From assembly GCF_004522175.1 (NCBI RefSeq), contig NZ_SDEB01000027.1, positions 1 to 50,282 on the forward strand: a DNA stretch of 50,282 nucleotides, read 5' to 3'. The stretch is from Paracoccus ravus (GTDB lineage Bacteria; Pseudomonadota; Alphaproteobacteria; Rhodobacterales; Rhodobacteraceae). How positions within the stretch are numbered: position 1 is the first letter of the stretch; every line of letters starts with the position of its first letter. The translations under genes and the position numbers were made by a program. Shown piece by piece: positions 34,862-43,917 of this stretch. The notes under the pieces are model-generated. The model made no database searches, was not told the origin of the DNA, and saw only the letters and a program-made list of their open reading frames with translations.

Positions 34862-34937
34862 GGATTCGAACCCTCGAGACGGTTCCCCGCCTACACACTT
34901 TCCAGGCGTGCGCCTTCGACCACTCGGCCAACTGTCC
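34848..34937 (-). tRNA. tRNA-Ser (anticodon GGA)
   Basis: 90-nt class II tRNA. The acceptor strand GGACAGT pairs with ACTGTCC, followed by discriminator G and an encoded CCA. The anticodon loop reads CTGGAAA (anticodon GGA), there is a long variable arm as expected for serine, and the T-loop is GGTTCGAATCC. It serves as the integration site of the adjacent element. Confidence 0.97.
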
Positions 34938-34947
34938 GTTGCGGCCC

Positions 34948-34976
34948 CGTCTAGCCTGATCGCGAGACGGGCGCAA
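34948..34976 (-). promoter_or_regulatory. Probable tRNA-Ser promoter
   Basis: On the minus strand TTGCGC (34971-34976), a 17-bp spacer and TAGACG (34948-34953), followed by a GC-rich discriminator typical of stable-RNA promoters, 10 nt before the tRNA 5' end. Only 43 nt separate the tRNA from phaR. Confidence 0.5.
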
Positions 34977-34980
34977 GACG

Positions 34981-35571
34981 TCACATTTTGGAAATCCGCT
35001 TCTGTAACTCGGCCAGCTGCCTGCGTATTTCTTCCATATCCTCGCCTCCCGATGAGCCGCGCGAGGATGGCGCCGCCGCGGCATCATCATCCGTTTCTGC
35101 CATAGGTCCAGAAGATCCTGCCGCGCCCCAGCCCGAAGCCATCGCCTTGAGAAACATCTGCTGCTGGCGGCGCATGGCCTCGAAACCGGGCATCGACGAC
35201 ATCGGATTCGGAAAGGTCGAGAGGTTTTCGAACATCTTGGATTGCCCCTCGCGCAGCATCTCAAAGCTTGCGGCGAGGAACTGCGGCACGACGGATTGCG
35301 CCTGGGTGGTATAGCTGCGCACCAGATCCGTCAGCACTTCGAGAGGAAGGACATTTTCACCCCGTCCCTCATGCTCGGCGATGATCTGAAGCAGATACTG
35401 TCGCGTCAGATCGTCGCCGCTTTTCAGATCGACGATCTGGACCTGGCGGCCGGCCCGGATCAAGCCTGCAATGTCCTCAAGCGTGACATAGTCGCTCGTC
35501 TCGGTATTGTAGAGGCGGCGGCTTGCATAGCGTTTGATCAAAAGCGGAGACGTGTTGTCTATCCCGGCCAT
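34981..35571 (-). CDS. phaR: PHB synthesis repressor PhaR
   Basis: 196-aa repressor that senses polyhydroxybutyrate and controls phasin expression. The N-terminal PHB/PHA accumulation regulator DNA-binding domain is clear (LLIKRYASRRLYNTETSDYV, TLEDIAGLIRAGRQVQIVD), followed by the PHB-binding domain (QYLLQIIAEHEGRGENVLPLEVLTDLVRSY). The C-terminus is acidic then coiled coil (EEIRRQLAELQKRISKM). The start at 35571 has GGAGGG close upstream; an ATG nine codons earlier is also in frame. It is the last gene of the phaC-phaP-phaR series, all leftward. A partial PhaR-type site (CTGC-N4-GCAT) lies at about 35584-35595 and could mediate autoregulation. Confidence 0.93.
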   Translation of the reverse strand: MAGIDNTSPLLIKRYASRRLYNTETSDYVTLEDIAGLIRAGRQVQIVDLKSGDDLTRQYLLQIIAEHEGRGENVLPLEVLTDLVRSYTTQAQSVVPQFLAASFEMLREGQSKMFENLSTFPNPMSSMPGFEAMRRQQQMFLKAMASGWGAAGSSGPMAETDDDAAAAPSSRGSSGGEDMEEIRRQLAELQKRISKM

Positions 35572-35732
35572 GGGCCCTCCGTAATGCATTGGCAGCATGA
35601 TGGAAAATCAGCCGCAAAAATGCAAAGAAAATCGCCGCAGCGCAAAAAGACGCGGCAAGCGCCGAGGTGGCAGGCAGGGATGGCATGGCAAGGGGCGGTG
35701 CCGCCCCCTGCATCAAGCAAATATGGTCGGGA

Positions 35733-36191
35733 TCAGACCTTGGAAGCGACCCCGGCCGTCGCGCGTTTCACGGCGGCCTGCGTTTCGCGGCTGGCCTGCT
35801 CGGCCACTTTCTGGGTCTCGGCGGTCATGTCCTTACCCGCGGTCAGCATCAGGTCGACAGTGTCCATCTGGACCTTTTTCGCGACTTCGGCAAAGGCGGC
35901 CATATGCTCGGCCGCAACCTCGGCCGCAGCCGAGGCGAAGTCGCTCATTGCCTTGGCATATTCCGCGGGTTCTTCCTTGGAGCTGGTCAGCTCGCCCATG
36001 CGGGCGATGGTGTCCTTGGCCCATTGTGCCGAAATCTCGGTCGAGCGTTCGGCAGCGGCCAATGCGACCTTGGCCATCTTTTCGCCCAGAGCGGTCTGGG
36101 ATTTGAAGGCATCCTGCAGCGACGAGGTATCCACGGGGAATTTCGCCATCATTTCTTGCATCGTCTTGGTGAAGTCAGGGGTCTTGGCCAT
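35733..36191 (-). CDS. phaP: Phasin PhaP
   Basis: 152-aa phasin coating PHB granules. The phasin_2-type helical sequence is visible (MAKTPDFTKTMQEMMAKFPV; SEISAQWAKDTIARMGEL-like; AEVAKKVQMDTVDLMLTAGK), with abundant Ala and Lys. AGGAG lies 8 nt before the ATG at 36191; the upstream frame to 36266 is leader. Two PhaR operators precede it, so expression should rise when PHB accumulates and titrates PhaR. Confidence 0.92.
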   Translation of the reverse strand: MAKTPDFTKTMQEMMAKFPVDTSSLQDAFKSQTALGEKMAKVALAAAERSTEISAQWAKDTIARMGELTSSKEEPAEYAKAMSDFASAAAEVAAEHMAAFAEVAKKVQMDTVDLMLTAGKDMTAETQKVAEQASRETQAAVKRATAGVASKV

Positions 36192-36260
36192 GTATCCGTC
36201 TCCTGAGAAGGCGCGGGAACCGAAAGCGCCGGTGAAGTTTGCTGGTTCCAAAGATACATG

Positions 36261-36299
36261 CTGCACTGCAGCAATTCAAGAGTTTTTGCTGCGCCGCAG
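36261..36299. promoter_or_regulatory. Two PhaR operators upstream of phaP
   Basis: CTGCACTGCAG (36261-36271) and CTGCGCCGCAG (36289-36299) both fit the CTGC-N3/4-GCAG consensus described for PhaR in Rhodobacterales. The first is part of a longer TGCTGCA-C-TGCAGCA palindrome. They lie 28 bp centre to centre in the phaC-phaP intergenic region. Confidence 0.8.
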
Positions 36300-36310
36300 C
36301 GAAAACTGGC

Positions 36311-38524
36311 TCATGCGCGCTCATGCACATAGGTTCCGGGCGCAGGCGCAAGTCCGTCGCCCGGATCACGCGCCGCGACCATCGGCCCGGAACGCTGCGC
36401 CAGCCACTCGGCCCATCTAGGCCACCAGCTGCCCGGCTGGAAACTCGCGCCGCTGCGCCAGGCCTCGAACGGGCCGGACACGCCTTGGGGCGAGGTGAAA
36501 TGCCCATATTTATTCTTGTTGGGGGGGCTGATGATGCCGGCGATATGCCCGGATTCGGCAAGGATGAAAGTCTTGTCGGGCGAGGCCATCATCTCGATCC
36601 CGCGCCAGCTGTCCGCGGCGGGCGCGATATGGTCACTCTCACATGCGATCGCGCAAAGCGGCACATCCACATCGCGCAGATGAAGCGTTTGGCCGAAGAG
36701 GTCGTAACCCTCGCTGGCAAAGGCGTTGCGCTGGCACAGGCTCCGCAGGTATTGCCGCGCCATCCGTCCGGGCAGGTTGGTTCCGTCGCCGTTCCAGAAC
36801 AGCAGATCGAAAGCCGGAGGTGCTTCGCCCAGCATGTAGCTGCGGATTGCCGGAGCCCAAATCAGGTCATTCGCCCGCAGGAAGCTGAAGGTCCGTGTCA
36901 TCAACTGCGCGCTCAACACGCCTGTGCGGTCAAGCTCGGCCTCGATTCCCGAAACGAAATCCTCTTGCAGAAAGGCCGTGAACTCGCCCTGATCCGAGAA
37001 ATCCGTCAGGGTGGTGAAGAAGGTCGCGGAATTCACACGCGCGTCACCGCGTCTCTTCAGCAAGGCCAGCGTCAGGGCCAGGGTCGTCCCGGCGATGCAA
37101 TAACCGACGACATTCAGTTTCTTCTGGCCGGTCTGCCGCAGGACATGGTCCATCACCTCAAGATAGGCAGAGACATAGTCCTCCATCCCCTTCTGGGCGT
37201 AAGAGGCGTCGGGATTCTTCCATGAGACCACAAAGACGCTATGGCCCTGCTCCACGAGCCAGCGGATCAGACTGTTCTGCGGTTTCAGGTCGAGAATATA
37301 GAACTTATTGATCCAAGGTGGAAAAATCACGATCGGCAGCGCGTGGACCTGTTCTGTCAGGGGGCTGTATTGCACCAGCTCATACAGATCCGAGCGCGCG
37401 ACGACCGCCCCTGGCGTCGCGGCAATATCCTCGCCGACCCGGAACGCATTGCGGTCGGCAAGCGAGACGATCATCTCGCCGCCATGCTGCTCGACATCGC
37501 GGACCAAGTTCTCGAGGCCACGGACCAGGCTTTCGCCTTCGGTTTCGACGGCCTTTTCCAATGCGTCCGGATTGGTCGCCAGGAAATTCGTCGGAGACAT
37601 CATGTCGATGATCTGCCGGGTGAACCAATCGATCCGCCTGCGGTCGATGCGGTCATCAATGGTCAGATCGGCGGCTGCCTGTCGCAGCGCATCGGCGTTG
37701 ATCTGGTATTGTCGCTTGACGAAATTGAAGAACGGATGGCTTTCCCACAATGGGTTGGAAAAGCGCCGGTCCCCGGGGTGTGCGTCGGGCGGCGCGCGAA
37801 ATTTGCCTCGGGCAAGCGCGGCCTGCGCCTCGGCGAAGTGGCGCAATGTATCGCCCCAATAGCTGACCTGTTGGCCGATCACCCGCTCGGGCTGACGGGT
37901 CATCAGCTTCATCCAGGCCGTGGCGGCCGTCGCATAAAGGTCGGGTCCCGGCCCCTCTACGCCGGGGTCCTTGACCTCGCGCGCGGCCAGTGCGGCGACC
38001 AGGCGCTGGGTCAGCGTCTCGATCCGTTCAATATTGCCCAGCAACTGTTCCGGCAGGCGGCTGCTAGGGCCAAAGGCCGCCTCCATGAATGCCGCGCTGC
38101 TCGGAGCCGCAGACGCGGCCGACGCAGGCGTGCCGGGCGCTGCGGGGGGCGAGCCGGGCGCGATTTCGTTGGCGGTTTCGACCGGCGGTTCGGCGTCGGG
38201 CTCGGGCCCGGCCGCGCGCGCCTTTGCGGTCTTGCGATGGGTCGATGTGCGCGTGTCGGCCCGCGGCGCACTGCGCGCGCGCGTCGCCGTTTGGCGCTTC
38301 GCCGGCTTCGGGCCACTGGCCTTTGAAGCGGCGCCGACCGGAGCCGTCTCGACCTCTTTGTCCTGCGCGGCAAGGTCCGCCTTGGCCTTGATCCTGCGCC
38401 GAGGGGTCACGGTTTCGTCGGCCTCGGGCAGAACGGGCATCTCGGCCTGCTGCTGACGGTCGCCGGCCTCCGCTGCATCCTTTTTTTGCGTTTTGCTGCC
38501 GCGTTTGCCGTCTTTACTCGTCAT
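36311..38524 (-). CDS. phaC: Class I polyhydroxyalkanoate synthase PhaC, extended N-terminus
   Basis: 737-aa synthase polymerising (R)-3-hydroxyacyl-CoA, chiefly 3-hydroxybutyryl-CoA. The N-terminal PhaC domain (NPLWESHPFFNFVKRQY) is followed by the alpha/beta-hydrolase core with lipase-like box GYCIAGT (nucleophile Cys476), IACESDHIAP (Asp) and ESGHIAGI (His). About the first 150 residues are a low-complexity Lys/Arg/Ala/Pro/Thr stretch absent from most class I synthases of about 600 aa. I chose the ATG at 38524, preceded by GGGAGG at 10 nt; an upstream TTG is too close to that site. It is divergent from phaZ and upstream of phaP/phaR. Confidence 0.95.
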   Translation of the reverse strand: MTSKDGKRGSKTQKKDAAEAGDRQQQAEMPVLPEADETVTPRRRIKAKADLAAQDKEVETAPVGAASKASGPKPAKRQTATRARSAPRADTRTSTHRKTAKARAAGPEPDAEPPVETANEIAPGSPPAAPGTPASAASAAPSSAAFMEAAFGPSSRLPEQLLGNIERIETLTQRLVAALAAREVKDPGVEGPGPDLYATAATAWMKLMTRQPERVIGQQVSYWGDTLRHFAEAQAALARGKFRAPPDAHPGDRRFSNPLWESHPFFNFVKRQYQINADALRQAAADLTIDDRIDRRRIDWFTRQIIDMMSPTNFLATNPDALEKAVETEGESLVRGLENLVRDVEQHGGEMIVSLADRNAFRVGEDIAATPGAVVARSDLYELVQYSPLTEQVHALPIVIFPPWINKFYILDLKPQNSLIRWLVEQGHSVFVVSWKNPDASYAQKGMEDYVSAYLEVMDHVLRQTGQKKLNVVGYCIAGTTLALTLALLKRRGDARVNSATFFTTLTDFSDQGEFTAFLQEDFVSGIEAELDRTGVLSAQLMTRTFSFLRANDLIWAPAIRSYMLGEAPPAFDLLFWNGDGTNLPGRMARQYLRSLCQRNAFASEGYDLFGQTLHLRDVDVPLCAIACESDHIAPAADSWRGIEMMASPDKTFILAESGHIAGIISPPNKNKYGHFTSPQGVSGPFEAWRSGASFQPGSWWPRWAEWLAQRSGPMVAARDPGDGLAPAPGTYVHERA

Positions 38525-38626
38525 AATTGACAATCCTCCCTGACCGTCAAATCATTATGCCTGTCCGGAAACGCAGGTAAAGGCGAGTCCTGACCGGCAC
38601 GACACCAAAACAGGCGGGTTTCTTGG

Positions 38627-39970
38627 ATGGCGGCATATAAAGGCGTGAAGGGCATTGTTTCCTATGATGCGATGGAGACAATCCGAAACACCAATGAGTG
38701 GCTTGGCGCCACGGCGCGGGCGATCGGCTCTAGTCCCGCCTTCGCGCTCATTCCCCATCCCATGTTCAAGCTGATGGCCGCCTGGGGGCGCGTCACCGAA
38801 CGCAGCTTCTCGCGCATGGTCATCAAGCCGGACTGGAACATTCCACCGATCGTCTCCGAGGACGGGCAGGATCACATCGTCTATGTCGAACACGAACTGA
38901 CGCGCCCCTTTGGCGATCTGGTGCATTTCCGTGTCGCGCGGCGCGAGCCGATGCCCCGCAAGGTTCTGCTGGTCGCCCCCATGTCCGGCCATTACGCCAC
39001 CCTTCTTCGTACCACGGTCACATCACTGCTGCCCGATTGCGAAGTCTATGTGACGGATTGGCACAATGCCCGCCATATCCCCGTCAGCGCCGGCAGTTTC
39101 GATATCGAGGATTACACCCAGTATCTCGTCGATTTCATCCGCCATCTCGGTCCGGACACGAATGTCATCGCCGTCTGCCAGCCTGCGCCGCTTGCGCTGG
39201 CCGCGACCGCGATTCTGGCCGCCGAAGAGCCGGCCGCGCAGCCCCGCTCGCTGATCCTGATCGGCGGGCCGATCGACCCCGATGCCGCCGCGACCGAGGT
39301 GACCGATTTCGGCAATCGCATGACCATGGGCGAGCTGGATTTTCTGCTGATCCAGCAGGTCGGCTTCAAATATCGCGGCGCGGGCCGGATGGTCTATCCC
39401 GGCCTCGCCCAGCTTGCCTCGTTCATTGCGATGAACGCCGACACCCATGCCAATGCCTTCGTGAACAAGATCTATGCCGAAGCCCGCGGCGAAGCCTCCG
39501 AGGGCGATAAGCACAATACGTTTTACGATGAATATCTGGCGGTGATGGACATGACCGCGGAATTCTACCTCTCGACGGTCGAGCGCATCTTCAAGGGTCT
39601 CGAGATTGCGCAGAACCGATTCACGGTCAAGGGCAAGCCCGTCGATCTGACCAAGATCCGCGATGTCGCCATCATGACGGTCGAGGGTGCCAATGATGAC
39701 ATTTCCGCGCCCGGTCAGTGCGTCGCGGCCCTGAAACTCTGCTCGGGCGTTCCCGAGGCGCGCAAGCAGGAGCATCTTGAACCCGGCGCGGGCCATTACG
39801 GAATCTTTGCCGGGAAAAGCTGGCGGCTGAACATCCGGCCTCTGGTTCTCGACTTCATCGACGAGCAGCTTGCCACCCCGACGGCGCCCGCCCGGCGACG
39901 CCGCAGCACGACGCCGGTCGATTGCGGACGCGGCTCGAGCAATGACGCCGATGGCATGATCGCGGTCTGA
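38627..39970 (+). CDS. phaZ: Intracellular PHB depolymerase PhaZ
   Basis: 447-aa intracellular poly(3-hydroxybutyrate) depolymerase that mobilises granules to 3-hydroxybutyrate. The family N-terminus includes SPAFALIPHPMFKLMAAW; the catalytic Cys lies in VIAVCQPAPLAL instead of a serine lipase box; the C-terminal His lies in LEPGAGHYGIFAGKSWR. No signal peptide, consistent with a cytosolic granule-bound enzyme. Divergent from phaC with about 100 nt between starts, allowing shared control. Confidence 0.94.
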   Translation: MAAYKGVKGIVSYDAMETIRNTNEWLGATARAIGSSPAFALIPHPMFKLMAAWGRVTERSFSRMVIKPDWNIPPIVSEDGQDHIVYVEHELTRPFGDLVHFRVARREPMPRKVLLVAPMSGHYATLLRTTVTSLLPDCEVYVTDWHNARHIPVSAGSFDIEDYTQYLVDFIRHLGPDTNVIAVCQPAPLALAATAILAAEEPAAQPRSLILIGGPIDPDAAATEVTDFGNRMTMGELDFLLIQQVGFKYRGAGRMVYPGLAQLASFIAMNADTHANAFVNKIYAEARGEASEGDKHNTFYDEYLAVMDMTAEFYLSTVERIFKGLEIAQNRFTVKGKPVDLTKIRDVAIMTVEGANDDISAPGQCVAALKLCSGVPEARKQEHLEPGAGHYGIFAGKSWRLNIRPLVLDFIDEQLATPTAPARRRRSTTPVDCGRGSSNDADGMIAV

Positions 39971-40528
39971 ACTGGTCCGGGCTCTGTGGGCAGTCACCCT
40001 CCGGCTATGTTGCTTGCAACGAGATGCCAGTTGGCGGCGTCATTGCCATGTCGTCTTCCGTAACGTGTGGCGGCAGCCCCTCCGCTGCGGATGCCGGGCC
40101 ACGAGGCCGGTCGGAGCGACGCGCCTTTTGACGCCGATGCGGCCACCCATCGGAGGGGCAAGATGCCCGGCAGCGGCGTCACGCCCGCCAACGCACTTGC
40201 TCTGGCCGAGGGGGATGCAAAGGATGTCCCCTACGGCTATCGCCTGAAGCGCGAAACGAGCTTGGGCGGGATCAAACGACATGAATGATGCCAACCCGGC
40301 CAAAGAGGTATTCGGAAAGACCTGACCGGTCCGACGCGCTGCAAGCGCGACCGATTGATGACGGCCCGATCCACCAACATGGATAGCCAGCGGCCCTTCG
40401 CCCCGCGCGAATAGGTCGGGCGCGATGAATGAACCTGACCATGCCGAAGGCCATCCCGCGCTCTTAGCGGCGGCCCTCAACCTGAAACAGAGATCAGCCG
40501 CGACAGGAACCCTGTCCGCCCAAGGGCC
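39971..40528. other. Gene-poor region after phaZ
   Basis: 558 bp between convergent phaZ and the alpha/beta hydrolase. One 146-codon minus-strand frame exists, but it has no recognisable domain or ribosome site and I do not support it. The stretch may be a decayed gene or insertion relic. Confidence 0.4.
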
Positions 40529-41269
40529 CTAGCGCGGCAAGAGTTCCGAGACTGCCGTGCCGACAAGCGCCAGACATTCCGGCGAGGAGAAGCGGTGATC
40601 CGCCGCTTTGACCAGCGTCAGCCGCAGGTCCATCCCGCTCGCGTGATCGAGCAAGCCCAGCGCCCAGGCCACGGGGACATCCAGATCCGCCGTGCCCTGC
40701 AGAAATCGCACCGGGAAAGGCAGCTCCAGCGGCGATTGCAAGACCAGATGATTGCGCCCATCCTCGATCAGCCGGCGGGTGATGACATAGGGGTCGCCAT
40801 AATCGCTGGGGATCGCGACATGCCCTTCGCGTATCAAAGCCTCGCGCTCTACCGGGCCGAATTCCGCCCAGAAGCCCTGCTCGGTGAAATCCGGCGCGGC
40901 GGCGATGGTCACCAGCCCGGCGATCCGCTCGGGCGCATGGCGCGCGATGAGCAGGCTGATCCAGCCGCCCATGCTGGATCCGACGAGGATCTGCGGCCCC
41001 TCGGTCAGGGCCTCGATCGCGGCAAGCGCATCCGCGAACCAGTCGCCAATGCAACCCTCCTCAAAGCGGCCATCGGATTGGCCATGGCCGGAATAGTCGA
41101 ACCGCAGAAAGGCCTGTCCCCGCGCCCGCGCCCATTCCTCCAGCCAGATTGCCTTGGTGCCCTGCATGTCCGAGCGGAAGCCGCCCAGAAACACCACGCC
41201 CGGCCCCTGCCCCGCGATCCGGTTATAGGCAATGCGCCGACCCTGCGGCGTTTCGAGAAAATCGGTCAT
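40529..41269 (-). CDS. Alpha/beta hydrolase
   Basis: 246-aa serine hydrolase with oxyanion region GVVFLGGFRSDM, nucleophile elbow GSSMGG, and late acid/His positions (GTADLDVP; AADHRFSS). The sequence resembles ABHD10-type palmitoyl-protein thioesterase-like hydrolases common in Rhodobacterales (FLRFDYSGHGQSDG, then FADALAAIEALTEGPQILVGSSMGGWISL). The start at 41269 follows AGGG and begins MTDFLETPQGRRIAY; upstream in-frame codons lack homology. Divergent from thrS. Its substrate is unknown. Confidence 0.82.
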   Translation of the reverse strand: MTDFLETPQGRRIAYNRIAGQGPGVVFLGGFRSDMQGTKAIWLEEWARARGQAFLRFDYSGHGQSDGRFEEGCIGDWFADALAAIEALTEGPQILVGSSMGGWISLLIARHAPERIAGLVTIAAAPDFTEQGFWAEFGPVEREALIREGHVAIPSDYGDPYVITRRLIEDGRNHLVLQSPLELPFPVRFLQGTADLDVPVAWALGLLDHASGMDLRLTLVKAADHRFSSPECLALVGTAVSELLPR

Positions 41270-41399
41270 GTCCCTGCCCTTGCTCAGCCTTCCCCACCTC
41301 CCTAGCCGCATTGACAAGCCGCCTCAATCCGTCCAAACCCGCCCGACATAACCCGCAACCGGGCGTTCCGTGGGCGCCAAACCGACGAGGAGGACCGAC

Positions 41400-43346
41400 A
41401 TGTCCCAGATCTCGCTTACTTTCCCCGATGGCAATTCGCGCGACTATCCCGCAGGCATCACCGCCGCCGAGGTCGCAGCCTCCATCGCCCCCAGCCTTGC
41501 CAAGAACGCGATTTCGGCCAGCCTTGACGGCGCGCATATCGACTTGGCTTGGCCGATCCAGAATTCCGGCAAGATTGCAATCAACACGATGAAGGACAGC
41601 GCGCCCGCGCTGGAACTGATCCGACACGATCTGGCCCATATCATGGCCCGCGCCGTGCAAGAGATCTGGCCCGACGTCAAAGTCACCATCGGCCCGGTCC
41701 GCGATCAGGGCTGGTTCTACGATTTCGACCGCGCCGAGCCCTTTACCCCCGAAGATCTTGGTCAGATCGAAGCCAAGATGAAGCAGATCATCGCCGCCCG
41801 CGAGCCGGTCCGCACCGAGGTCTGGGACCGCGCCCGCGCGATCGCCCATTACGAGGCGCAGAACGAGCCCTTCAAGGTCGAGTTGATCAACCGCATCCCC
41901 GAGGGCGAGGATCTGCGGATGTATTGGCACGGCGATTGGCAGGATCTCTGCCGTGGCCCGCATCTGCAAAATACCGGGCAGGTCCCCGCCGATGCCTTCA
42001 AGCTGACCCATGTGGCTGGCGCTTATTGGCTGGGCGATGCCTCGCGTCCGATGCTGCAACGCATCTATGGTGTCGCCTTCCGCAATCGCGACGACCTGAA
42101 AGCCCATATGACCATGCTGGAAGAGGCCGCCAAGCGCGACCACCGCAAGCTGGGCAAGGAAATGGAACTCTTCCACTTCCAGGAAGAAGCGCCGGGCATG
42201 GTCTTCTGGCACCCGAATGGCTGGTCGATCTATCGCGAGCTTGAAGCCTATATGCGCCGCCGCCTGATCCGCGCAGATTACAAGGAAATCAAGACGCCCC
42301 AAGTCGTCGACCGCATCCTGTGGGAGAAGTCGGGCCATTGGGAAGCCTATCGCGAGAACATGTTCATCGTCGAAGTGGACGAGGAAGGCGCGAAGGAAAA
42401 GCGCATCAACGCGCTCAAGCCGATGAACTGCCCCTGCCACGTCCAGGTCTATAACCAAGGCCTGAAATCCTATCGCGATCTGCCGCTGCGCCTCGCGGAA
42501 TTCGGCTCCTGCCACCGCTATGAATCCTCGGGCTCGATGCACGGGCTGATGCGCGTGCGCGGCTTCGTGCAGGATGACGCGCATATCTTCTGCACCGAGG
42601 ACCAGATCCAGGCGGAATGCGCGGGCTTCATCGAACTCTTGTCCTCGGTCTACAAGGATCTCGGCTTCGAGAAATTCGACATCAAGCTCTCGACCCGCCC
42701 CGATATCCGCGTCGGCTCCGACGAGATCTGGGACAAGGCCGAGGCCGCGCTTGCCGGTGCCATCGAGCATCTTGGCCTGCCCTACGAGGTCAATCCGGGC
42801 GACGGCGCCTTTTACGGCCCGAAGCTTGACTTCAAGCTGACCGACGCGATCGGCCGCGAATGGCAATGCGGCACGTTCCAGTGCGACTTCAACTTGCCCG
42901 ACCGTCTGGGCGCGGAATTCGTCGCCGAGGACGGCCACAAGCGCATGCCGGTCATGCTGCACCGCGCCGTGCTGGGCAGCTTCGAGCGTTTCATCGGCAT
43001 CCTCATCGAGAACTACGCTGGCAAGATGCCGCTGTGGCTCGCCCCGCGCCAGATCGTGGTCGCCTCGATCGTCTCGGGCGCTGACGCATATGTGAACGAG
43101 GTCGTGCAAACGCTCCGCAAGGCGGGCCTGCGGGCAGAAGCCGATACGCGCAATGAAAAAATCAATTACAAGGTGCGCGAACATTCGGTTGGCAAAGTGC
43201 CGGTCATCATGGCGATCGGCATGAAGGAAGTCGAGGAACGCAGCGTTTCTGTCAGGCGGCTTGACAAGCAGGGCAGCGAAGCGCTGAAATTGGAGGACGC
43301 GGTGCAGTTGCTCTGCTCGGAAGCAACCCCGCCTGACATGCGCTGA
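41400..43346 (+). CDS. thrS: Threonyl-tRNA synthetase
   Basis: 648-aa class II synthetase charging tRNA-Thr. Domains in order: TGS ([16 protein letters not shown]), editing domain with [17 protein letters not shown] and [15 protein letters not shown], the catalytic core (motif 2 [22 protein letters not shown]; zinc ligands in [10 protein letters not shown]), and the C-terminal anticodon-binding domain ([11 protein letters not shown] onwards). AGGAGG lies 6 nt before the ATG at 41400. The length is typical and the gene is intact. Confidence 0.98.
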   Translation: MSQISLTFPDGNSRDYPAGITAAEVAASIAPSLAKNAISASLDGAHIDLAWPIQNSGKIAINTMKDSAPALELIRHDLAHIMARAVQEIWPDVKVTIGPVRDQGWFYDFDRAEPFTPEDLGQIEAKMKQIIAAREPVRTEVWDRARAIAHYEAQNEPFKVELINRIPEGEDLRMYWHGDWQDLCRGPHLQNTGQVPADAFKLTHVAGAYWLGDASRPMLQRIYGVAFRNRDDLKAHMTMLEEAAKRDHRKLGKEMELFHFQEEAPGMVFWHPNGWSIYRELEAYMRRRLIRADYKEIKTPQVVDRILWEKSGHWEAYRENMFIVEVDEEGAKEKRINALKPMNCPCHVQVYNQGLKSYRDLPLRLAEFGSCHRYESSGSMHGLMRVRGFVQDDAHIFCTEDQIQAECAGFIELLSSVYKDLGFEKFDIKLSTRPDIRVGSDEIWDKAEAALAGAIEHLGLPYEVNPGDGAFYGPKLDFKLTDAIGREWQCGTFQCDFNLPDRLGAEFVAEDGHKRMPVMLHRAVLGSFERFIGILIENYAGKMPLWLAPRQIVVASIVSGADAYVNEVVQTLRKAGLRAEADTRNEKINYKVREHSVGKVPVIMAIGMKEVEERSVSVRRLDKQGSEALKLEDAVQLLCSEATPPDMR

Positions 43347-43382
43347 AATTGGTGGCGACGATCAGCGATAATTCGCCCATGA

Positions 43383-43409
43383 CACCGAACGCGCCTTTCG
43401 CGTTCGGTG
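43383..43409 (+). terminator. Terminator after thrS
   Basis: 11-bp arms CACCGAACGCG / CGCGTTCGGTG with a CCTTT loop, followed by a pyrimidine-rich stretch ending in TTTTTT (43425-43430 region). Confidence 0.85.
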
Positions 43410-43569
43410 CTTTCTTCCTTGCCTTTTTTAACGAATCGTTCATCCTCTCGAACGCGTGAGCATGACTTTCTACCGCCTCCCTACCTTACGGGCAGCCGGA
43501 ATGGACGAGAAAGGGCTGCACGGCCCGGGGCAATATCGCACCGGGATGATTTGAAGGAGAGACGGTATT

Positions 43570-43776
43570 ATGGCTACCGGCACCGTTAAATGGTTCAACG
43601 CCACCAAAGGCTATGGCTTCATCGCACCCGATGATGGCGGCAAGGACGTTTTCGTCCATATTTCGGCCGTCGAGCGTGCTGGCCTGACCGGCCTGAACGA
43701 CAACCAGAAAATCGCCTATGAGCTGCAATCGGGCCGCGACGGCCGCAGCTCGGCCTCGGATCTGAAGCTTCTCTGA
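43570..43776 (+). CDS. CspA-family cold-shock protein
   Basis: 68-aa single cold-shock domain with RNP1 [10 protein letters not shown] and RNP2 VFVHISAV, binding single-stranded RNA/DNA and acting as an RNA chaperone. GAAGGAGA precedes the ATG. About 160 nt separate it from the thrS terminator, leaving room for its own promoter and a long 5' leader, as is common for cold-shock genes. A strong terminator follows. Confidence 0.97.
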   Translation: MATGTVKWFNATKGYGFIAPDDGGKDVFVHISAVERAGLTGLNDNQKIAYELQSGRDGRSSASDLKLL

Positions 43777-43803
43777 GCTATCTGCCCGACGGCGCTTTCT
43801 CAC

Positions 43804-43826
43804 GGCCCGCGATTTCGCGGGCCTTT
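43804..43826 (+). terminator. Terminator after cold-shock gene
   Basis: GGCCCGCGA / TCGCGGGCC hairpin immediately followed by TTTT, 28 nt after the cold-shock gene stop. Confidence 0.9.
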
Positions 43827-43917
43827 TCCGTTCCGCAGCCCCCGTGCAGCTTCACCCCCTCTTTTCGCTCCGGCCCATTGGCCCTATCTCGCGCTTCTAG
43901 GCAAGAAGGGTGGCAGC

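Noticed and set aside
40040..40480. 146-codon minus-strand frame between phaZ and the hydrolase
   Set aside because: No ribosome site, no recognisable domain, and composition like non-coding high-GC DNA.
41223..43184. 653-codon minus-strand open frame opposite thrS
   Set aside because: Antisense shadow; the plus strand encodes a complete threonyl-tRNA synthetase.
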